Source: Fabrea salina (lineage: Eukaryota; Ciliophora; Heterotrichea; Heterotrichida; Fabreidae). Taken from it: a stretch of 64,000 nt of DNA. Every line of letters starts with the position of its first letter. Position 1 is the first letter of the stretch. The position numbers and the translations under genes are program-made. Under the pieces are notes generated by a model. That model saw only the letters and a program-made list of their open reading frames with translations, was not told the origin of the DNA and did no database searches. Of this stretch, positions 59,501 through 64,000 are shown one piece after another. The stretch covers positions 5,001 through 69,000 of the forward strand of contig JALIHJ010000069.1 in the NCBI GenBank assembly GCA_022984795.1, written 5' to 3'.

Positions 59501-59968
59501 TTAAAGGAACTCTAAGAGTTTTTCTAGGTATACTTGGTCTTCTTCTGTGAAGTAGTCTTTTTGGTCAGAGTCAATGTCCAACACAGCCACTACTTGGTTG
59601 TCTCTGACTAAAGGCACCACTATTTCGCTTTTGGTTTCTTGGTCACAAGCAATGTAGTTGTCGAAGGTGCACACGTCGTTGACGACTTGGGTGGTTTTGG
59701 CAGTTGCAGCTGCTCCACAGACTCCGTTTTGGTATTCTATTCTGGCACAGGCGAGTATAGTTCCTTGGTAAGGTCCTATTTCAAGGACGTCTCTGCCAGC
59801 TACTTTTCTAGAAAGGTAAAATCCAACGAACACAAAGGAAGGGAAGTTAGTTTTGATCAAGCTGCAAATAGTAGTCATGACTGCTACAGGCTGGATGGGG
59901 GGATCGTAGCTACTTAAGAAATCTTCTAGTTGTTTGTGGATTTTAGTGTAAGTTTCTGACTTGGCCAT
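59501..59968 (-). CDS. fRMsr: Free methionine-(R)-sulfoxide reductase (GAF domain)
   Basis: 155 residues from the preferred ATG at 59968; an ATG at 59977 in the same frame would overlap the upstream gene's stop. Family motifs: VFVGFYLSRK, IGPYQGTILACARI, GVCGAAATAKTTQVVNDV, NYIACDQETKSEIVVPLV and VAVLDIDSD. The three redox Cys are at about 74, 84 and 107, with spacing like E. coli Cys84/94/118. The enzyme reduces free Met-R-sulfoxide, a pathway present in unicellular organisms and absent from animals. Confidence 0.94.
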   Translation of the reverse strand: MAKSETYTKIHKQLEDFLSSYDPPIQPVAVMTTICSLIKTNFPSFVFVGFYLSRKVAGRDVLEIGPYQGTILACARIEYQNGVCGAAATAKTTQVVNDVCTFDNYIACDQETKSEIVVPLVRDNQVVAVLDIDSDQKDYFTEEDQVYLEKLLEFL

Positions 59969-59969
59969 A

Positions 59970-60800
59970 TTATACATTTAAGATAGTTAGTGAGTCTTCA
60001 GTAATCTGTCGAGGGTTGCTTTTATGCCTTGAAGGTCCTTTGAGGAGGTTTTGTTCTTGTTCTTGTAAGATGCCTTCAAGTACTTTGGTTTTTTGTGAGA
60101 AGTCGTTGGTTCTTTTAGGGGACTTTTTAGAGAGTCTTCTGGACTTGGGTTTTTTGGGTCTGCGAGGTTGTTCTTTTTTGGGCATTTGTTGGCGGTGCTC
60201 CATGAGTTTCTGTTTTTGTTTTTCAACGTAAGCTTTTCTTTTTTGTTCTTTGATTCTTTCTAGTTTTTGTTTTTCTTCGTAGAGTCTTTTTTCTTCTTCT
60301 ATTTTTTCGATTTCTTGTTTGAGTTTTTTCTCTTTGTACTCCTCAATTTTCTGGAGTTTTTTTAGACGTTTGTTGGTTTCTTTCAGGTCTTGTTTGTAGG
60401 GCTTCGGCGACTTGCTGGTGTTCACTGAGCGGAACCGAATTCTGGAGTCTTGGGTGCTGGTTTTTGGCGAGACGTTGCTGAGGACACTTGTTCTGCGGGA
60501 GTGTTCTGAATGCTTGCAAGGAGGTTTTAGAGTGCAGATGGGGCATCTTCCTTCTTGTCTGAGTTTTTGTTCAACTCTTCTGACGCCTTGTTCGATCACG
60601 CTTCTTTTAATGAAGTCGAGTCTGGTTTGGATTGAGTCGTTTATCAGGAAGTTGGAACTCTGCAGGGAGCTTTTCGAGTCAATGGTTTCGTTGGAGTTGG
60701 ACCTTTTGGAGTGTTTTCTGGAGACTTGGATTGAATAGTTTTCTTTGGAAGAAGGAGTGGGTTGTCTGGGGATGTCTAGTCTTTGGACTCTTTGCTTCAT
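59970..60800 (-). CDS. Basic helical protein with a Cys-Pro-x-Cys motif, unknown
   Basis: 276 residues from ATG 60800; the frame upstream lacks an ATG. A polar Ser-rich head leads to RSVIEQGVRRVEQKLRQEG and then CPICTLKPPCKHSEH (about 87-101), whose Cys/His spacing could bind one zinc. A long, highly charged single helix follows (about 145-215; Lys/Glu-rich) and then a basic tail (KKPKSRRLSKKSPKR). Single alpha-helices with short zinc motifs occur in microtubule and RNA-associated proteins, but no family is recognised. One base separates its stop from the reductase ATG. Confidence 0.68.
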   Translation of the reverse strand: MKQRVQRLDIPRQPTPSSKENYSIQVSRKHSKRSNSNETIDSKSSLQSSNFLINDSIQTRLDFIKRSVIEQGVRRVEQKLRQEGRCPICTLKPPCKHSEHSRRTSVLSNVSPKTSTQDSRIRFRSVNTSKSPKPYKQDLKETNKRLKKLQKIEEYKEKKLKQEIEKIEEEKRLYEEKQKLERIKEQKRKAYVEKQKQKLMEHRQQMPKKEQPRRPKKPKSRRLSKKSPKRTNDFSQKTKVLEGILQEQEQNLLKGPSRHKSNPRQITEDSLTILNV

Positions 60801-60861
60801 ACTTATTTTCAAATATAAGTTAACTAACGCTAGTAAGTTACTAGAATGGTTAAATAGATAA

Positions 60862-61380
60862 TTAAACCAACTCAACACAGTTGTTACAGATGTTTCTGAG
60901 TTCTTTGTAAAGGCTCTTTCCGGGGTCAGAGCCTTTCTTGTAGTAGTTGGTGCAAAAGAGCTCGTCTACAAGTTCAGGCAGACTCATGGTGTTCAGAGTG
61001 AATTTAGGCTTGTACACAAAACTGATGCACTGCTTTTGGTTTTTTTGCAGGTCCTCAATTATGTTTTGGGAACCAATATGGATTAGTAGTTCCTCTTGGA
61101 TTTTCTCAACTATCACCATCAAAGGTTCCTCTACTTGTTGACTGCTTGAGTCAAAAAACTCTACTCTCAAAAGAGAGTTTTTGGGGTTCTTAGCTTCAGT
61201 TAGCTTGTAGCACTCTATCTTAAGTAGGTAGAACTTACTTAAGTTAGCTTTGAGACTCACAAAGGAGTCGTTTGAAGTGTAGTCAATGATCAAAGTGCTT
61301 TCAAGCCTTATCAGAGTAGGCTCGGGAACACTTGCAAGAGTGTTTTTGTTTTCTGACCTTTTAGTGCATGATTGGCCCAT
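60862..61380 (-). CDS. Putative acylated membrane protein, unknown
   Basis: 172 residues. The N-terminus MGQSCTKRSE fits a dual lipidation signal: Gly2 for N-myristoylation and Cys5 for palmitoylation, with Lys/Arg next to it. The body looks like a beta-rich domain of about 100 residues (LESTLIIDYTSNDSFVSLKA, YLLKIECYKLTEA, LLRVEFFDSSS) with a helical C-terminus containing several Cys. The pattern loosely recalls C2 or copine-like folds, but no Ca2+-binding Asp cluster is visible. Family unknown. Confidence 0.68.
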   Translation of the reverse strand: MGQSCTKRSENKNTLASVPEPTLIRLESTLIIDYTSNDSFVSLKANLSKFYLLKIECYKLTEAKNPKNSLLRVEFFDSSSQQVEEPLMVIVEKIQEELLIHIGSQNIIEDLQKNQKQCISFVYKPKFTLNTMSLPELVDELFCTNYYKKGSDPGKSLYKELRNICNNCVELV

Positions 61381-61539
61381 AATTATTTCGTTTGAATTAG
61401 GAATTAATATGGATTGAATTTATAATATACTGTACAAGTACCCCATCTGTGTCTGGATGAAAGTTATCACAACTAGTTAATTGAGGTACCTAGTGGTTCT
61501 GGTTTAAGGTGTTACTTGGGCACTTGTAATATCCCGCCC
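61381..61539. other. Spacer upstream of the acylated-protein gene
   Basis: AT-rich near 61381-61440 (likely promoter of the minus-strand gene at 60862), then unremarkable sequence. No open frame, RNA fold or repeat stands out. Confidence 0.4.
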
Positions 61540-62036
61540 AAATTGTCTTGCTGGAGGGCACCAGCTAATGAGTGGTTCTTAAACAGTAAGAAAGCCCTGA
61601 ATTGTTTATTATTGAGTCTTAGGTGAGGCGAGTGGACCTAGGATAATTTTTAGCGGAAGTGAGGACTTCTAGTTATTTCTAGCAGAGACCAATGCATTTG
61701 TGTGGTAGTTGGAGCAATACAATGAGGATTTGGAGTCTAACTACTCGAGTTCTGAGAGGCCATAATAAGTAGTGGGTTCACTGTTAGAGTGTAGCTTATT
61801 CAGACCCAGCCAAAGTGCCATTTCAAGTGATAAGCAGTTTGTAGTCTCAGGGAGTGATAGCAAAGCCATAAGGGTGCGTCTCACTTCCAGAAACTACTCA
61901 AGAACTAAGAAGGCTTAAAAGGATAGAATCGGAGTATAAATTGAAGTTAATGCTTAAGCTGCTGACTATTGGTAATGAAAGATTGAAGGCAACTTTGGAA
62001 ATCACTCAGAACCTTAAGACAGACTTAACTAGTTAA
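61540..62036 (+). pseudogene. Decayed WD40-repeat gene
   Basis: Pieces of WD40 repeats appear on the plus strand in changing frames. They include GEASGPRIIFSGSEDF (about 61,623-61,670), NTMRIWSLTTRVLRGHNK (about 61,716-61,769) and DKQFVVSGSDSKAIRV (about 61,829-61,876). After a further frame change there is a helical end, ELRRLKRIESEYKLKLMLKL and onward, open to a TAA at 62034-62036. Each piece carries typical strand-and-turn residues (SGS-D, RIW, RGHN), so the resemblance is not likely to be chance, but stops and shifts between them rule out a working gene unless the assembly is poor here. It lies between two intact frames and is of host origin by content. Confidence 0.62.
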
Positions 62037-62070
62037 GGCTATTTCTTTGAATTGTCTTCAGTTAAGTTAT

Positions 62071-63498
62071 TTAATCTTTATGCTTACTTATGCCAAAATC
62101 AGGGACTTTGTGGTTGTCTTCAACAAGATTCGGACTTGAGACAGACTCCTTGTTTTCTTCGTATGGACTTGTAATGTTTTGTTGGGTGCTTATGTTTTCT
62201 ACTGGGGTTGCTTTCTTTTTGCAGCAAGAGTGGAGTTTCAGGATGAGTCCTACTACAACTGCTAGGGACTGGATCACCATGAGTCCGCTTGAGATCCACA
62301 GTATGGCTGTTTCTAGAGTGCTTCCCCAGCCCTCTAAGTCTTGTTGTAGGTAGTAAAGTACTAGTCCAAAGATCAGAGTTACTCCAGTTTCTACAATGAA
62401 GGATGTTGCCTGAGTAACCTTGTCTTTGTAAGGTCTAACAACTACTAAGAATACCAGAAATCCCAGCATCAGTAGTAAGTTAACTACTCCCTGAACTAGT
62501 GGAAACTCACTTAGCAGTATGAGGCTAGCTGCAAACAGGAGTCTTTTGAGAATGAAGACTGGGTAGGTGAGGGTCCTCATAGTTGTATCACACTTGAACT
62601 CGTAGAATAAGCTTCCCCAAGTTTTGTAGAACTCAGACTCAGTTGAGTCTGACTGCACTTGGTCTTTGTTGGAGTTAAGAAAGATAGCTAGAGTTAGTGG
62701 AGTAACTGCCAAGAGAATCAAGAACAAACACCCAACTAAGAAGCTCGAAACTACTTCTATCTTAACTTGGGGCAGTGAAGTGAATTGGATGAGACAAGGA
62801 ATAGCCAAGTCAAGGTAGGTTTGAATCCAGTACCTAATAAGTATACTGAATTTGAATTTACTCAGAACAAAGTTGGAACCTATTTGAATGCATCTAACTC
62901 CGACCTTAGAAATAACCCAAACCAAGACCCATGATCCGAGCAGCCCTAGTAGAATAGTAATACTTCCACCTGCATTCAGCATAAATAGGTTGGAGTCAAA
63001 TTTGTATTCTCTTGAGTAGTAGTGAGTGTTTGGGCTGGTGCTGTCTGGACTGCAGTTGATGACTCTAGGAATCCTTTCCGAAAGACTCAGTCCTTTAAAG
63101 TGTCCTCTGAGAGTAGGAGTCAGTGGGTTGCTGCTGATTGGAATGTAGGTGAGGATTTGAATAGTGTTAACTACTTGCCAAACTCCTGAAGGATTGAAAC
63201 TCAACAGTCCAGCTCCTCCTGAAACTCCTGTGGCTATAGAAGTTATAGTTTTTGCAGTATCTTGAGATTGCTGAGTGGTTTGGTCGTCTGGATTGAAGAA
63301 ACTGAGTTGAGTTTGCAGAGTTTGGGACTCAAGCAGGAATTTAGACTCACTCAGTAGTTAGGACCTAAACTCCAGAAGTATGATTTCTCCCTCTTTCACG
63401 TAGGAGTTCAAGTCTAGGTCGAGTTCATACTTAGCAGTGTTTAGAGTATTCATGGTGAACTCAAACCAATGGACTTGTTCTGAGTGTAAAGGTCGAAG
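62071..63498 (-). CDS. Cys-rich surface protein relative, C-terminal part, 5' end disrupted
   Basis: 471 codons are readable, with one 15-nt intron. Visible are a beta-rich stretch (VHWFEFTMNTLNTAKYELDL), then SQDTAKTITSIATGVSGGAG and GVWQVVNTIQILTYIPI, and five or more membrane helices (LLFAASLILLSEFPLVQGVV), ending in a polar tail. Order and content match the C-terminal half of the gene at 1150-4575. Upstream of 63498 the expected coding sequence continues only in pieces: KLSDFDLYTQNK and EIPTKL lie in other frames, and a Cys-containing piece (FCIACNEACL) lies near 63,560-63,600. At least two single-base frame changes are implied. There is room for only a few Cys repeats before the next gene at 63821, so this copy is truncated, decayed or badly assembled. 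Confidence 0.65.
63350..63364 (-). other. 15-nt intron of the right-edge surface-protein relative
   Basis: GTCCTAACTACTGAG on the minus strand. Removal joins IILLEF to SESKFLLESQTL in frame; retention gives an in-frame TAA. The only one of the six introns starting GTC rather than GTA. Confidence 0.8.
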
Positions 63499-63820
63499 TC
63501 ACTCAGTTTTAGAGTTTGGTTGGAATTTCTTCAACAACCCCTAAAATTCAAGTTAGTCAAAGACATGCCTCATTACAGGCTATACAGAATTGGGTCTTTG
63601 ATAACGAAGGACTCCTAGTCCCTGGCTCATAGAAATTTCAATCAAAAGGTATTGCTATAGAATCTATTTGCTTAAGTGCTTTTCTGTTGGAAAGCATCTC
63701 GATTCAGCGTTTGATTACTTATTCTGCTTTACACTAAAGACAACAACTAAGTCAAAGAAGATTCAAACCAAGAGACAAATAACAGCTACTCTCTAAAAAG
63801 AAAAAATTAATAGTTTAACA

Positions 63821-64000
63821 CTAAGTCCTCACTTTTCTTCCTCTGAAGAACTCTAGAGCTTTTGAGTTACTGTTAGTTTCTTCAATTTGCAGTTCTTGAA
63901 CGATTGCATTGTTACGGGTCCTTCTCCGTTTCACTAACTCAGCAATTGTCTGGAAGAAGATCAGAACAGAAGCCAACACTTGGACTCCCATCACTGCTAG
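63821..64000 (-). CDS. C-terminal end of another multi-pass surface protein (partial)
   Basis: 59 codons run from the window edge to a TAG (63821-63823): a membrane helix (GVQVLASVLIFFQTIAELV), then a basic stop-transfer run (KRRRTRNN) and a polar tail. Position, helix-then-basic tail and resemblance to the end of the gene at 62071 suggest a third member of the same family in tandem. The rest lies beyond the window. Confidence 0.6.
   Translation of the reverse strand, partial: LAVMGVQVLASVLIFFQTIAELVKRRRTRNNAIVQELQIEETNSNSKALEFFRGRKVRT

Noticed and set aside
60801-60878. Extended N-terminus of the CPIC-motif protein
   Set aside because: The extension has no ATG and would run into the next gene's stop region; ATG at 60800 is preferred.
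61381-62070. A structured non-coding RNA (SRP, RNase P) in the 690-bp gap
   Set aside because: No conserved SRP or RNase P motifs found; WD40-like coding pieces explain much of it.
1-64000. CRISPR arrays, transposons, LTR or virus-like elements, telomeric repeats
   Set aside because: None seen: no spaced direct repeats, transposase or reverse-transcriptase motifs, terminal repeats or CCCTAACA-type tracts.

Overview
The window is gene-packed nuclear DNA of a ciliate, most likely a heterotrich (Stentor / Fabrea / Climacostomum side of the tree) with the standard genetic code. Evidence: six introns can be read directly and every one is exactly 15 nt with GT..AG ends, a heterotrich hallmark; Trp is TGG throughout; all 34 readable protein gene ends use TAA (30) or TAG (4) and none uses TGA; start and stop codons of neighbouring genes abut or overlap; and the products are eukaryotic (exocyst, U1 snRNP, Polo kinase, tubulin-type carboxypeptidase, Dopey). 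The species is inference.

Layout. 1-835: 3' end of the large-subunit rRNA. 836-1149: spacer with a possible gene relic. 1.15-4.58 kb: a Cys-rich multi-pass surface protein. 4.95-17.1 kb: ankyrin protein, TPR-RCC1-filamin fusion, RNA 3'-phosphate cyclase, a membrane-anchored unknown, NAA60 acetyltransferase, exocyst Sec8, NRF-6-type acyltransferase, sorting nexin. 17.1-17.3 kb: two identical tRNA-Arg(TCT) genes. 17.3-30.5 kb: three coiled-coil proteins with Polo kinase, LAS1, a kelch protein and a cytosolic carboxypeptidase. 30.5-36.6 kb: small membrane protein, DUSP, U1-70K, ADCK1, SK-type K+ channel, HSF, SABATH-like methyltransferase. 36.8-47.6 kb: a fibrocystin-L (PKHD1L1)-like giant of about 3,600 residues. 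47.7-61.4 kb: UPF1-like helicase, conserved unknown, acetyl-CoA transporter, small coiled coil, Dopey, large coiled coil, free-Met-sulfoxide reductase, two small unknowns. 61.4-64.0 kb: a decayed WD40 gene, a disrupted relative of the left-edge surface protein, and the tail of a further relative.

Functional grouping is loose, as expected in eukaryotes. Membrane traffic recurs (Sec8, PX-BAR nexin, NAA60, SLC33A1, Dopey), as do cytoskeleton/cilium candidates (coiled coils, Polo, carboxypeptidase) and RNA processing (RtcA, LAS1, U1-70K, UPF1-like, tRNAs). The most striking property is architectural: divergent start codons only 5-12 bp apart, TAA|ATG junctions with no spacer, a TAATG overlap, and convergent genes sharing a TTAA. 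Two otherwise intact genes carry a single apparent +1 frame break, and the right edge is an island of gene decay. I saw no CRISPR array, transposon or virus-like element.
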